Source: Chrysopilus asiliformis (lineage: Eukaryota; Arthropoda; Insecta; Diptera; Rhagionidae). From it: a DNA stretch of 64,000 nucleotides. The stretch's first letter is position 1; each line of letters opens with the position of its first letter. The position numbers were made by a program, and so were the translations under genes. The stretch is taken from contig OZ035962.1 in NCBI GenBank assembly GCA_964034945.1, positions 29,973,943 through 30,037,942 on the forward strand, in the 5' to 3' direction. A model generated the notes under the pieces. That model ran no database searches. It saw nothing but the letters and a program-made list of their open reading frames with translations, and was not told the origin of the DNA. Of this stretch, positions 48,839 to 61,430 are shown one piece after another.

Positions 48839-49570
48839 TTCAGCGACCCCAAAAACCCCCAGAATAGATTTTTTTCCGGAAAATTTGGAGAAAGGGATAA
48901 TCACGTTATCCTTACAGGACCTTCCGTTATCCTTACTGACTTTTTAATGACAGATTCGGATTCAGCGACCTCAAAAACCCCCAGAATAGATATTTTTCCG
49001 GAAAATTTGGAGAAAAGGATAATCGCGTTATCCTTACAGGACCTTCCGTTATCCTTACTGACTTTTTAATGACAGATTCGGATTCAGCGACCCCAAAAAC
49101 CCCCAGAATAGATTTTTTTCCGGAAAATTTGGAGAAAAGGATAATCACGTTATCCTTACAGGACCTTCCGTTATCCTTACTGACTTTTTAATGACAGATT
49201 CGGATTCAGCGACCCCAAAAACCCCCAGAATAGATTTTTTTCCGGAAAATTTGGAGAAAAGGATAATCACGTTATCCTTACAGGACCTTCCGTTATCCTT
49301 ACTGACTTTTTAATGACAGATTCGGATTCAGCGACCCCAAAAACCCCCAGAATAGATTTTTTTCCGGAAAATTTGGAGAAAAGGATAATCACGTTATCCT
49401 TACAGGACCTTCCGTTATCCTTACTGACTTTTTAATGACAGATTCGGATTCAGCGACCCCAAAAACCCCTAGAATAGATTTTTTTCCGGAAAATTTGGAG
49501 AAAAGGATAATCACGTTATCCTTACAGGACCTTCCGTTATGCTTACAAGGACGAAGTAGTGAAAATATTG
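48839..49570 (+). repeat. 122-bp tandem repeat, six copies
   Basis: TTCAGCGACC starts each unit at 48839, 48961, 49083, 49205, 49327 and 49449, exactly 122 bp apart. The units are nearly identical (one or two differences, such as CCTC for CCCC at 48969 and CCCCTAG for CCCCCAG at 49466), so the array is recently homogenised. Landmarks are CCGGAAAATTTGGAGAAAAG, GGATAATCACGTTATCC (a short palindrome) and CAGGACCTTCCGTTATCC. Diverged single units occur at 28.9 and 17.3 kb. Open frames of 71-101 codons on both strands are products of the period. Confidence 0.97.
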
Positions 49571-49727
49571 TATTGTCATCGGACTTATATAAGTGTGCAA
49601 AATTTCAAGTCAATCGGACAAGTGGAAGTGGGTCAAAATTTGATTGCAAGATTTGACCCCGACAAACAAACAAACAAACAAACAAACAAGATAGCGAGCT
49701 AAATAAAAGCTTTTAAAAATGAGTTGG

Positions 49728-49782
<55 letters not shown>

Positions 49783-50226
49783 TCCTCTTTCACGCAAAAA
49801 CGGCTGAACCGATTGACTTGAAATTTGGCATGAGTATCTGTGGTAGTTCTGGTTCTAACATAGGCATATGTAAAAGTAGCGCGAGGGGTGGGGGGAGTAA
49901 GGAGAGGGGGTAAAGTGATTTCGAAACTTAGTTTTTGCGATATGTTACTCTTTCACGGACAAACTACTGAACCGATTGGCCTGAAATTTGGCACAGATGT
50001 ACGTCGGGGGTCCATCCCCAACATAGACCCATTAAAAAGTAGCCCGAGAGCTGGGGGAGTAAGGGGAGTGGGTAAAGTGATCTCGAAACTTAGCTCTTCC
50101 TCTATGTTACCCTTTCACGGGGAAACTACCGAGCCGATTGGCCTGAAGTTTAGCTCCGACATAAACCATCAACAAAAAAAAAATTTGAAAAAAACTTAAC
50201 CCGGCAACGACGGGTATGCAAGCTAG
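49571..50226 (+). mobile_element. Helitron 3' part with tandem 162-bp units and CTAG end
   Basis: After the array come TTGTATTGTCATCGGACTTA, a (CAAA)n tract (about 49663-49687), an AAATAAAAGCTTTT word, and (TGTC)n (49728-49781). Three diverged units of about 162 bp start with CTTTCACG at 49788, 49950 and 50112, each with CCGATTG(A/G)C(T/C)TGAA. The end is the hairpin ACCCGGCAACGACGGGT (50199-50215), then CTAG (50223-50226) and T. The 5' end is not identified; the 122-bp array and the palindrome may lie within the same element. Confidence 0.75.
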
Positions 50227-52318
50227 TAGGGTTATAAACCATTGGAATTCATTTTTTGTTTTGCATAAATAAAATATTTAAATTGCTGTAAACACTAAAT
50301 TCTGTTTTGTGAAAATCGTGAAAAAACATCCTTAAGAAATCACTTTCTCCTGTTTTCGAGAGGAATGTCTCTTTTTTCCCAAATCTATCTTTCCAAGAAG
50401 AAATTCATTCTTACTACAGAAATTTTGTATGCTTACCCCTTAAGTAATCAAAGGCCTTCACATGGATTTTTTGTTAAAATTTTTATTTTCTGCAGGAGTG
50501 ACTCGTAGTGGATTTCCTAAAGATCATCAGAGAGGGAATTTTTAGCAATGTCACAAGGTTTCAAATTGATTTGATTAAGCTACGTTTCTACCTTTTCTTT
50601 ACTCTTTCAGCCTAGTTATCTTCTATTTTCCGTTCAGGTGTTTTCAATCCTTTCATGGCAATGCAAACAATTTTCCTTGCTAGTTTCGAAAAGATTTTAG
50701 GGTGAAAGTTCTACCTGAATTCTCGTCGTGAATTCTGCGACTTGAAGGGGAACTGATTTACATTTGATTGATTGTGTACTTGAAATGGATAACACGATGA
50801 CACCGTCCTAGCCTTTGCTTCTTTTGGGGGACAAACGTCTTTTGGGAAAACTCTGCTGAAAGTTCAGACGGAAGTAAAACAAATTCAATTCGTGTCTTGA
50901 GATTAATGATATTCAAAAGTAAAATTGTTATTTTTAACACTGCAGGAGCCAACTTGGGGAAAAAAAGAAAAAATCAAGCAAAAATTGGTTTAAAAATAAT
51001 GCAAATTTTGGCAAAAAAAATTTGGAAAGGAGAAAAAAATAAATGTGTTAAAAATTCTTAAATTTTTGAACTGCTGAAAGATTAAAAATGTTCAGAAAAA
51101 ACCAAATTTTCCTACAATATAATTTTAAAAAAGATCAATTTGTGTGTTCTAGAAATGTGTTATTCTATCATTCACTTATTTGAAAATAATCCAATATCTT
51201 TTCTCAGTCATCCTGTTTATTTTTAATAAAAAAAAATCTTGATCCAATATCTAACATTTACTTAATGCAAAATATCAGGCTGAACGCAATAAATCCAGAA
51301 ACTTCCAACAAAAAATATTAGAAAATGTTGAATAAGTAACAAAAAAATAAATATGGGAAAAATATAAAAAAAAGTGAATTTTCATCTAAAGCATCCCTCG
51401 GACATATTTGGATAGGATCCAAATATTCATATCCTGTGGGTCGATAGGAATGGCTCCATAAAGCTGAGCTGGCCAGAGCAATTTTGACCTCATTTTAAAT
51501 TCCTTTTTTTGTGGAAACTTAACACAACAACGAAAAGAGAAGAAAAACATAAACGTAAAACACGGAGAATTTTTTTTTTCATTGTAATTTTTTCTCCTTA
51601 TGCTGTAAAAAAATTTACATTATGCTGGAAACTACAGTTCACTTTTGGTTAAGTTGTGTTTAGCTCAGGAGAAGGCAGAGTTTAATATCGTTATCGACCT
51701 ACATGAACGACGATATCCAGGATAATGATAGTGTGGAAAAAACTGTGACGGAAACAGGATTTTCGGGATTTCCCAACATTTTCGAGTCTTTTAATATCAG
51801 AATTTTCTTTGCGACGTCAAATACTTTTAAGGAGCTTTGTACGGTGAAAAAAACTACCACAGGAAAAGGCCAAAAATCGATAGAAAAAGTTCATTTTTTA
51901 TTACAAAAGATGTATTTTCGAGCATATACACTTGGTTCAGTGCTGAACACTTGTGATTTATATTGATGCGCTTCGTTAACTTTAAAAAAAGTTTATTGGA
52001 ACCGAATTTTTAGGTTAACACAGCAAATCACACAACCGAAACAAAACCCTCTTTCGTTTTAATACAACAATTGATTGCGGAAAACCTGCGGTTTTCAGGC
52101 TAATTTTGTCTTTTTTGCACTATGCTCATATAATTTATGTAAGTGCAAACTTGATCCTAATTTTGAATTCACGAAGAAGAAAAAATTGTTTATTGGTGCC
52201 AGTTTATTTATTTAAACTTATCAATTTATTTATTTTTATTTCCGCGCTAATTTGTTATAGAATTTACAACATTTTTTTTTAGAAATTAGTTTTTTAGGTG
52301 AAAGTAAAAAAGAGAACA
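50227..52318. other. AT-rich non-coding stretch
   Basis: No exon or repeat ends supported. The 87-codon frame at 51703-51966 has an ATG but no splice or domain support. Confidence 0.4.
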
Positions 52319-52322
52319 TTAA

Positions 52323-53494
52323 CCCATTTGGATCCTTAACTCGGCTAACTTTAGACCCCTTATCTTTCCGGAACTTTTTTTTCGAATATTTTGTTATAAA
52401 ACTCATATGTTAGTTACAGCATGTCAAGAACCGTGAAAAAAATTCGTTTTGAGAAAACGGATCAATAGGGATGAAATTAGGGGGGTGTTCGAAAGCGACC
52501 GTTTGGGATAATAAGTCTACTTTTGTAAACAGTAAAAATTTTCAATTTCAATTAATTTTTTTCATATTTAATAACAAAAACTATTGTAACAAAGTAAAAC
52601 AAATACAACTCATTATTGTTATCTAAAAAATAAAAAGAATAAAAAAGCAGTCTAAATTCGAGACGTTTTAATTTGTAAGTAAACTGCAGATTTCACTGCT
52701 CATTATGAAATGGAGCAAAGCATTTAGCATGCAGAGGAACATTACATGTCTGGCAACTGGTTATGGTTTTGTTTTTACAATGTCCAGAAGCTCTTCTTTT
52801 CTGTCCAGTCAAAACTAAATGTGGCACTGTTTGTAAAACCGCCTTACTAACTTTTGAGTTGCGCATGGGACCTGGCTTCTTACGAACTACTCCATAACAG
52901 GTACAAAGAGTTGTAACCACCTGTTACCTGTTACCTGAATCCTCATCTGTTTCCCCTTCTCCAACATCAGGAGGTTCGATAAATACACAATCCGGAACAT
53001 TTGAGATTTCCATGTTCTCCAATTCTTCAAGAATATGTGCTACGGATAAACTTCTCCTGTAAAAAAAAGGATACCCTTTATCCCAAACGGTCGAAAACGA
53101 ACTGAAGAAGTTTAATAGGTGCCTGTGTCTTAATTAATTTAATAATTTAGAAACATAACCTTTGATAACCATCACTTATAGCTTAACAACAACTTGTAAT
53201 ACTATTTCAATGTTATTTATAAAAGATTCTACGTACCGGTAATAATTAGTTGTGCCCATTGTCACCTCTAAAGATCGTAACACTTCTTCCTCTCTGAATT
53301 AAAACAAAAACTAAATTTGTCGCGTCAAAACAAATGCATTTCAATTTTTCAAAATCTTCTCGGAAATATTACCAATCATGAACGTGTTCTAAGCACAGCT
53401 AATCGGGGGACGTGGAAAAACAAACAAAGTTCGTTTTCGACCATTTGGGATAATAAACTGAAAGTTCGTTTTCGACCGTTTGGGTTTAAATGGG
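52323..53494 (-). mobile_element. Internally deleted piggyBac element, both ends intact
   Basis: TTAA lies on both sides (52319-52322, 53495-53498). The ends CCCATTTGGATCC and, inverted, CCCATTTAAACCC begin with the CCC typical of piggyBac. Sub-terminal words of the form TATCCCAAACGGTCGAAAAC occur at the right end (twice), at about 53078-53100, and once near 52497-52515. The element is 1172 bp, whereas full piggyBac elements are about 2-3 kb. It keeps an N-terminal and a C-terminal piece of the transposase on the minus strand but not the catalytic core, so it could move only with enzyme supplied elsewhere. Confidence 0.9.
52693..53259 (-). pseudogene. piggyBac-like transposase remnant (N- and C-terminal parts, core deleted)
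   Basis: Minus strand. Exon 1 (53259-53237) starts ATG and codes seven residues plus two bases, ending at a GTACGT donor. Exon 2 starts at 53056 after a T-rich tract and ACAG, and one base completes the codon, so the splice is in phase. Exon 2 encodes an acidic N-terminal segment with LEELE, FIEPPDVG and ETDEDSG, wording common at the start of piggyBac proteins. It then meets a TAA (52926-52924). The same frame continues to 52693 and encodes the C-terminal Cys/His tail ...SCQTCNVPLHAKCFAPFH, the zinc-binding end of the family. The roughly 400-500 residue core with the catalytic Asp triad is missing. The junction has a doubled CAGGTAA, suggesting deletion between short direct repeats. Confidence 0.85.
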
Positions 53495-53498
53495 TTAA

Positions 53499-55537
53499 GA
53501 GATTTTGTTTTTCTTAATTTTTTGAAATATGAACATCATAACGGAATATGAAATTTAGAATTAAAACTATGGAATAATTTACAGTGTGTTGTACGAGATT
53601 TACATAATAAAAGTAAGAGATTAAAAAAAATATTTTGCCCCTAAAAAGAGGCCTGAAGGTAACTAAATTACACACAAAAAATTGTGAAAAAATGTTACTA
53701 TAAAGGGGTGGGTTAAAGAATTTTAATTTTAGTAAACACAAAAAATTGGAAAACTTTAGCCGAGTAGGAATTAAACCTTTTAAATTCTTAAAGATTACAA
53801 CATCGATAAAAATTAGAAAAACAAGTACGCAGGTTAAGTCCTGCATAGCTCTATTTCTCGCTATCCTTTCCGTCACTCCTGATAAAATGGGGGAAGCAAC
53901 CTCTCTAATTCAATAAAAACTCGAAACTATTAACAAGTTAAATAAAAGTTGGCCAAACGTTATTGTCTAATAAAACAACCTTAGTGTGGGTTCTATGGCT
54001 GGATTTCCGAACTCGTGCCATTCACTGAAAAAAGACGAAAAAAAATACTTTCGGCTATGGCTGAAATACCATGGATGTTTCCTTAAAGGCATCTTTTTGA
54101 ATGTTGCTGTCGTGCGGTGGAAACGTATATGGCGAGTGGCTTTAGCAAGAGTCGAACACATAAACAAAGTAAAAAAAATCCTTTAGCTAATGGGAAAAGG
54201 GTTTTTATCCTGTGAGCCTACTACATGCGTCTGCAAAGAAAGGACTTTTCTACCGATGGGTATAAGCACCGACCGACAGCCAAAAGGAACATCCGTTGCC
54301 TTCAATTCTAGGCTATTTGGCCACAACAGGTGGTGGTTTTTTAGGGGGGCCGGAATTTTTCCCCACTCAAGTGGTTTTATGTCGATGTAAATGTTTATAG
54401 TTTTATATCTATGAAGAGATATATCTTAACTTAAATAGCCCTAGATAACACAACGTATCGTATCCTTTCTTAAAGGTTTGCAGTAGTTTTACAAATGACA
54501 ACATGTGTATAGATGAGTATACACATCATTGTAGATAATCAGTAATGGTTTTGGTTGATTTCCCCATTGAAAAAATAAAATAAACAAAAATTGAATGAGG
54601 TAAAGAAAAACAGGAAAGAGGACCAAGTTTTCAAGTGCCGCTCAACTATAAAAACTTAAATCGAGATCTCTTTTCATTGTTGGGTCGTGTTATATAGGTA
54701 CCATATTTTCCACTCCATAAATCACAATCTTTATAAATTCCGTGAACGACAGATATCGTCGTACCTCGTAAGTGTAAAAAAAACCTCTGGCGAAAAAAAA
54801 AAAATAAAAAATGTGTCAACGTTGGCTTTTGGATTTCAGAATATGATCCACACCACCGAATGCTACAGACGAGAAACTGAAGAAAAAAAAATCCTTTTTA
54901 TTGGGGGTGGGTTTCTTTATTCCGTCTTTTAAAATCCTTTGCCACTGATACGATGCCATGGAATGTGAAACGGGTGGCGTTCGGCGGGAAGGTAGTGTGG
55001 GAAATGATGTTAAATTTTATATGTAAGGAATTCGGATCATGTGGACACATATGAGAAGAGCATCGAAGCACCCAACCATAAAATTTCGTTCTTTATGTTT
55101 CTCAGAAAAGCGTAATAAACTTAAATTTTATGATTGAAGTAACTTCTTTTTTTTTTGTTATTGTTCATGTTTGCCTCCCCGATATGGTTCTGATGTAAAA
55201 ATTCTTTCTTTTGTTGCCACTTTGAGGTACTGGCTCTCGATGGATTTTCGGTGGTTTTGTGATACCGATTCGTATGAATATCCTTGAATAGAACATACTG
55301 CAATAAATACGAAAAAAGACAAAAGCTTGCTCTCTCGTCTATTCTTTGCGGAATTTTTAGCACTAAAAACAATCGTTTTGTTGAATTTTGAATGTGTCGC
55401 AATGTTTTTATTACTGTAATACGAAGATTATTAATTTCATGATCTTATGTTTTATTTTTGTTTGCTATTTTATTGGATATTTTTAAATTTATATATAAGA
55501 GAAACATTTCTTTTTGAATTTCAATCCAAGCACAAAT
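53499..55537. other. Non-coding stretch
   Basis: The 120-codon minus frame 53876-53514 is rich in Phe/Leu/Ile/Asn codons, as expected of AT-rich DNA, and has no domain. The part 53980-54390 is less AT-rich, has open frames on both strands and may be conserved non-coding DNA. Nothing further is supported. Confidence 0.35.
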
Positions 55538-55541
55538 TTAA

Positions 55542-55758
55542 CACGTTCGTGACATCGTGTACCACTGGTGGTACATGTATAGTTTTTTAAAACCACGCGA
55601 GTAAATAGTGCGGTAGTTTTTTGTGAAAGTAATATAAAAACACGCACCGTGTACCACCGATGGCGCACAATCGCCAGAAAACAAATCGCTAGTGTACCAC
55701 TCGTAGTACACGATGTCCAAATGTAAAAAAAGTTGAAAAAGCAAATGTCACGAATGTG
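55542..55758. mobile_element. 217-bp piggyBac-type MITE (TTAA-flanked)
   Basis: TTAA lies at 55538-55541 and 55759-55762. The ends CACGTTCGTGACAT and, inverted, CACATTCGTGACAT differ at one base. Inside are four related blocks GTGTACCAC...GGTACA/GTACAC, two close to the ends in inverted orientation, probably sub-terminal repeats. No intact coding sequence. It is a different family from the elements at 11997 and 62348. Confidence 0.87.
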
Positions 55759-55762
55759 TTAA

Positions 55763-58700
55763 ACACTAAAATACTTTTCGAGGAAAAAAATCTCTGTGAA
55801 AAAATTTCAGAAAAGGTTTATATTTGATAATCAATAATTTCACGATTGTATAGCATTATAAATTTGAGAGAAAATTACTCTAAAAGAATGACCACCACCA
55901 TATCATCCAGATTTTACACCTTATAAATTAGTAATTTGTGAACTGAACAATTCTTTTAATAAAGCTTAGAATTTTTACTACACAAAATTAACAAAGCTCC
56001 TGCTTTGCGGCATCTTTGTAAGCGCCTAACAGGTTTTAAAAAAAATTTCCAAAACAGATGAGTCGAATCGTTTTCAGAATATAAAATCAAAAAATGGTGA
56101 TCGAAAGTTCAAGGCCGAATTCCGACTCTAAAGCAAATAAAGTATCTGGGGAATCTCTAAATGTTCAAGCATGGATTGAAAAGTTCTAGGCTTGGCAAGA
56201 AAAAAACTTGATTCGCGAAAAGTTTTTCCTTTTCCATGTAGGGATCCTTTTTCATAGAGCCAAAATTTTATTCTAACCGGTCGATTGGATTCCAAGTTAG
56301 GGCGGTCGGAAAAAATATGTTACCTCTTTAAGGGGAAGTGAATTTGCGATAGTGTGCGTCCGGCAGTATTAAATATCATACAAAAAGCGCGAAAAAGATA
56401 CAGAAGAAGTTGAGTAGGCGTCCAAAAGCCCAACACTTTTTTTTTTCAAACGCTATTATTTGCATTGTTCGATTTTGTTCCACAAAACGTTAAGATTCAA
56501 AAGAAAAACTCGGATAATGAAATTTTAATTGACTAAAAATGTCATTTCATTGTGATTATACTTGCAAACTCCACTTTTACGAATTCTCTTCTTGGCACAT
56601 TATTTATATTTATCAGCGTCAATTGAGAAAAAAAAACTTTGAAATGATTTCGAAAAATAATCCAATACAATTTAGAATAATAATTCAAATGGAAATTCTT
56701 ATATTTTTCAATTTGACAGGAATAGGACAGGAACAGGACGTACATACAAAAAACCAACATCCGCTTTTATGTCTTTGAAGATATTTCCAATACCGCACTT
56801 TCTCACATGCATCCAATTTTATGCGCATCAAATCATCCTTCTATAGTCTAGCATTTTATGTTGGCCTTCAAGAAAATGAAATTCCGTTTCAGCGCGAAAA
56901 ATGTCTTTTTATTGCATACACATATCATTTGAAAACAAAACTTTGATCTTAATTCAGGTCAGTTTCGCTTTACGCTGTTCTACAAAAGAAAATTGGTCTC
57001 GATATTTCAATGAATAATGAACGAATTCGTCTTCCAATGACTGTCAAGCGAGCGTGTCAAAAAAGTTTTTGCCTTCGGAAAAGCTTCAGGAAATTTCTCA
57101 AGAAAATTTCAGCGCCATCACGATGACTCAAATTATTGTAAAGCCAACTGTAGTCAAGCCATTGAGAAGAATTTTCCAAACAAATAAAAAATTCGTAAAT
57201 GAAACAAACATGATGAAAAACGTCAAGCAAAAACCGTATTGAATCAAATAGAATTGAAAAGTTTTTTGATGTGTATTTTCGAATCTATCTATTCGTAGAT
57301 ATCTATCCCCTTATAATAATATCGAAATGCATTTGAGAAAATGAAAATACTTTACTGAAATGATAAAACTCTATAAAGTTGTTCGATTTTCATTTTCCGT
57401 GTCCGCCATTGTGAAAATATTCTATTTTGTTGGTTTCAGCTCTGATGCAATTTTAAATGTGGGTATAGGTCGCGTCTTTATGGAGACTTCCTTGATAGAA
57501 ACTTAATTCGTCGGGAACTCAAGGAGGCCGTTCGGCGTATTGCCAATTTTGTTTGAACAAAATTGAAATAACATTAGATTTATATCACATCTTCTTCGAC
57601 TTTTTTACGCCCAACTGTCTGTTTTTATCTGAAAGTTTTCAGATAGCACCCACAGTTCGCCTGTGGCCTGCCGGATGCTAGTGAAATTTATCCATAATAA
57701 TAAAATTTAGTGCTCGATTCCGTCGAAAATGGGGAAAATTTAAGGAAATGTGAAAGTTTGAGAAAAACTAAAAATCCATAGAACAGACAAATTGGCCAAC
57801 AAATGTTCAATAAAATTCTTTTCCATGGAAATTCTCTTTCTCTGATTTTATATTCTATTGATTTATATTAATATGTATTTACCGATAAATATAGCTTTTC
57901 ATGAAACATATTCTTCATACTTTTTAAAGATTTTCCGGCTTTTTATTCCCTTTTATGTTTGTTTACATCAACCGATGTTTACTTTATGCAAAAAGTTTCC
58001 CGTTTTTGCGAGCGCAATGTGGAAAACGGTGGAATAAACCGGAAGGAAAAACGATGAACACTTGCTCTTGTGGTGCATTCGTTTTCAGATCGTACATTCA
58101 ATGGTAATTCAAAAGAAGATTTCACTCTATATTTTTTTTTCATGAAAATCTTTGTAAAAATACAAATATGATATATTAGTAAGTTTTTAAAATTCTATTG
58201 AGCGTTTTAAATTGCCCTTTATATGAAGGGTAAAATATTTTTTATAACTGAATTTAAATATTTTTGCACTCTATTTTTTTTGTAATTTTTCTTATTTAAT
58301 TTTAGGTTCACAAAGACGAAACAGCAAACATTTCATACAGTGTTTATTTTTAGCATCGAACCGAGAATATCCACTTACTATTTCTAGATTAAATACGAAA
58401 TCGGAAAAATACTAAATCGCCTAAAAATAGACAAGAATTCTTGTAAAACGCCTGAAGGTAGGCCATGTTCTTCCTCAACACTTACTATGTATTTTTATAT
58501 CGGATTTCATATTAATTATTTTGGACTTACACAAAAAAATAAAAACTCCAGTTTTTTTTGTGTGAGAAAAAATCTTTTGGTTACGTGAAAATAAAAATAA
58601 ATTTTCCCACACGAAAAATCATAAAATTGGATCGTAAACAAGAAAATTATATGGAAACATAAACGTTTTGCTGACAGTGTGCCGCTGTTATGAATGCCTA

Positions 58701-61430
58701 CAAATCGCCTACATAAAAATCATACTCTAGTTATGTTATTCGCGACAACATTGATTGATTGTCTATTCTATGTGTTTTCAGGGCATCGATTACACCGTGT
58801 CATCTTTATCGTCCCTCTAGGAAAACACAAACGCTTATCATCCCCATCGCACCTCACTTTACTAGCGCTTAACAGTTTAGTTTGAGTAGGTACAAGAAAT
58901 GCCTCGATCATACAGTGATGAAGATGATGAGGGTATGATGCGACATAAGTATAAAAACATTTCTTACGAGTCTATGCTGTGTACGGGAGGCTGTGGAGAC
59001 ATTGTGGATTCGGAACCAATTCAGGAGCGGAAATGTTAGCATAGGCGGCAGGAGTAGGACCAATGTGGAAAAAACATCTAAAACAAGTAACAAAATCTAC
59101 GTGGCCCAAAGAAGAAAAACAAAACCAGAAAAAAGTACGATATTCTTAGAAAGAAGGCAAAAGACGAATGTCGAAGGCAAGATGAAAAAATACAGTGTTT
59201 TTTTGATTCGACAAGGAAAAAAAGATGAAAGTTCATTTATCAGATAAGAGAAAAAGCAATTTCTTATCTCTCTAGGTCGTGTCATAAAGAACTTTCACAC
59301 AAACAGCAATCACAAAGTTATCCTACATGCAGTTAAAAGCTGATTCTTATCACGGATTTTGTTCCTTCGTAATGAACCGAAAACGAACCGAAAGAAATGG
59401 ATAAAAATTTTAAGATCAAAAATTATGCGCAGGTGTGCACATATTTTAAAGACTGAGAACGGAATTAGGTTAAAGATACAAGGACAGTTAAAGTGATTCA
59501 ATCGAATGGAACCTAAGCCGACACTCGTGTATGTCGTTTTAAGCATGCATTCTTCTAGAAGATTTTAGCGTATATCCTTCTTTTTTTAATGAAACTCTGA
59601 AAAAAAAAAATTCAAAATTCTAAAAAATTTAGTGAAAATAAATTTGGCAACTAGAGTTCGGTAAAGCTTTATAAAGTATCTAATCTTCGGCCAAAGGACA
59701 CATATGCCTAGAATACTTAGAATATGGGATTATTTTTGATATAGCATATGAGTTTTATTCTGTCCCAAGGACAATGGTCATCAAGGTTGCGTTTGCAGTT
59801 CGCAAATTTGTATCTATGGTCATGTGTTTTCTGTTATTTTAGATTTTTTTTGTCCTCGTATCACGAAGCCGGCGAAAATAAAGGTTAGTTTATACTGCAG
59901 GATTTATTCAGTGAGGCAAAGAAAATCTTAAATTGCGCTGCAGTTAATAGAATTTATCGGATTAGTTGTTATGCTTTTCCCTGGATAATAGAAATGAGAA
60001 AATTTGGAGTTTATATAATGGGAAAATTTTGAGCGTTTTCATCCGCTTTTAATAATTGAAATTTTGCGAAATCGGTATAGGATTTTATGATATTGGTCCA
60101 AAAGTATCTTTAAATTGCTGTTATTTTGTTATGTGATTGGTTAATGTAAATTGCCAAATAAGTTGATTTTATTGAAAGCTTTTGGATATATCTATTAAAA
60201 AACATTGCATAATTCTTAGTGAATTCGATATTCCTTTTCATAATAATTAAGAAAATTCGAAGAATAATGCACTCTGATTACTATGGGAAAAAGAGATGTG
60301 ACATTTTTATGATTGAAACTACCCTTTTAAGCTTTTTAAAATCAAAATAATCCCAAGGGCATCGTTTAAATCTAATTGTTTTGTGACCCAAAATTCATGT
60401 TTCAAACCAGTTCTGAAATTTAACGCCGGAATTGGAATTCTTTCAAACAAAAGGCTGAAATTCAAATTTTGACAACTTTTGTTAAGTGATACCCCAATGA
60501 AATTTTCAGTGAAATTCAAGAAAAAATCGAATATGTCCTCGTTGAATTTCATTAGGATTTTAAAATCTGTCGAATTTTGGCTAGAAAAACGCCACTACGC
60601 GTATACTATGGCATTTAGTACCATACCTTTTCCTGATTTGATATACATAACATCAGCCGCGTTCCAAACCATGGCCCTATTAATAGAGATAGAGTGGGAG
60701 AACTGGTAACTGTTGTTTATGCTATAATAAATAAATAAATAAACAATTACATAAATAAACAAAAAAATGAATAAATAAATCGTTGGCGCTCAAAATTGAT
60801 ATCAGCAAAAAACACTACTTTAAAATATACAAATATCAAAACACGGTTTTCTGAGTTTCCAACATTTATAAATTATAGCTCCTACACAAAACCTCGAATA
60901 AATAACCTTTTTGCCACTGACTAAATAAAGATTATGTGTAAAAGTAGAAAAGCAAAACATTTCAATAGAAAATTAGAGGTAAAAAGATGAACGTCTTTGT
61001 AAAAAGCTTTTTTCAAAATTGTATTGTAATTTAGATATCTTACGTATTTTTTATCCTTTCCACTATACCTAGCTATCTACATGTTTGACTCCAGTAAGAA
61101 AACTTTGCCAAGAAAGTTGCCTTTTTGACCGTATTGTAATTTTATTCTTGAATTTTAATTATTCCGTATAATTTATGATGCGCAACTAACTACCTAAAGA
61201 AAATAGAGTAATCTGAAATATCTCCCTGTGAAAATGTTTTAAGTTTTAATTTAGTGCTATCCAAGCAAATAAAAGACGTCACTTTAATTTACACAGAATC
61301 TTCCCAGAATCGCATTTAATCGATTTTTTTGTGTGTATTTCACTCCATTTGCAAAAAAAAAACCTTTCCGTAATCATTAAAAACTCATCTTTAAGGACAA
61401 TTAAACATAAGGTTGAAGCACGACATGGGA
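55763..61430. other. Long AT-rich non-coding stretch
   Basis: No exon is supported. Small features: an inverted pair ACACAAAAAAA / TTTTTTTTGTGT at about 58531-58564, a hairpin CTGAAAGTTTTCAG at 57629-57642, and (AAAT)n near 60728-60780. Frames of 60-84 codons (such as 58993-59247) carry Lys/Ser/Arg-rich products with no domain. Confidence 0.4.
60726..60780 (+). repeat. (AAAT)n microsatellite, interrupted
   Basis: Repeated AAAT/AAAC tetramers over about 55 bp with several interruptions. No function is suggested. Confidence 0.7.

Noticed and set aside
48764..49656. Frames with period such as SVILTDFLMTDSDSAT
   Set aside because: A product of the 122-bp tandem repeat.
53514..53876. 120-codon minus-strand frame beside the piggyBac element
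   Set aside because: Phe/Leu/Ile/Asn-rich as expected from AT-rich DNA. It lies outside the TTAA sites and matches no transposase part.
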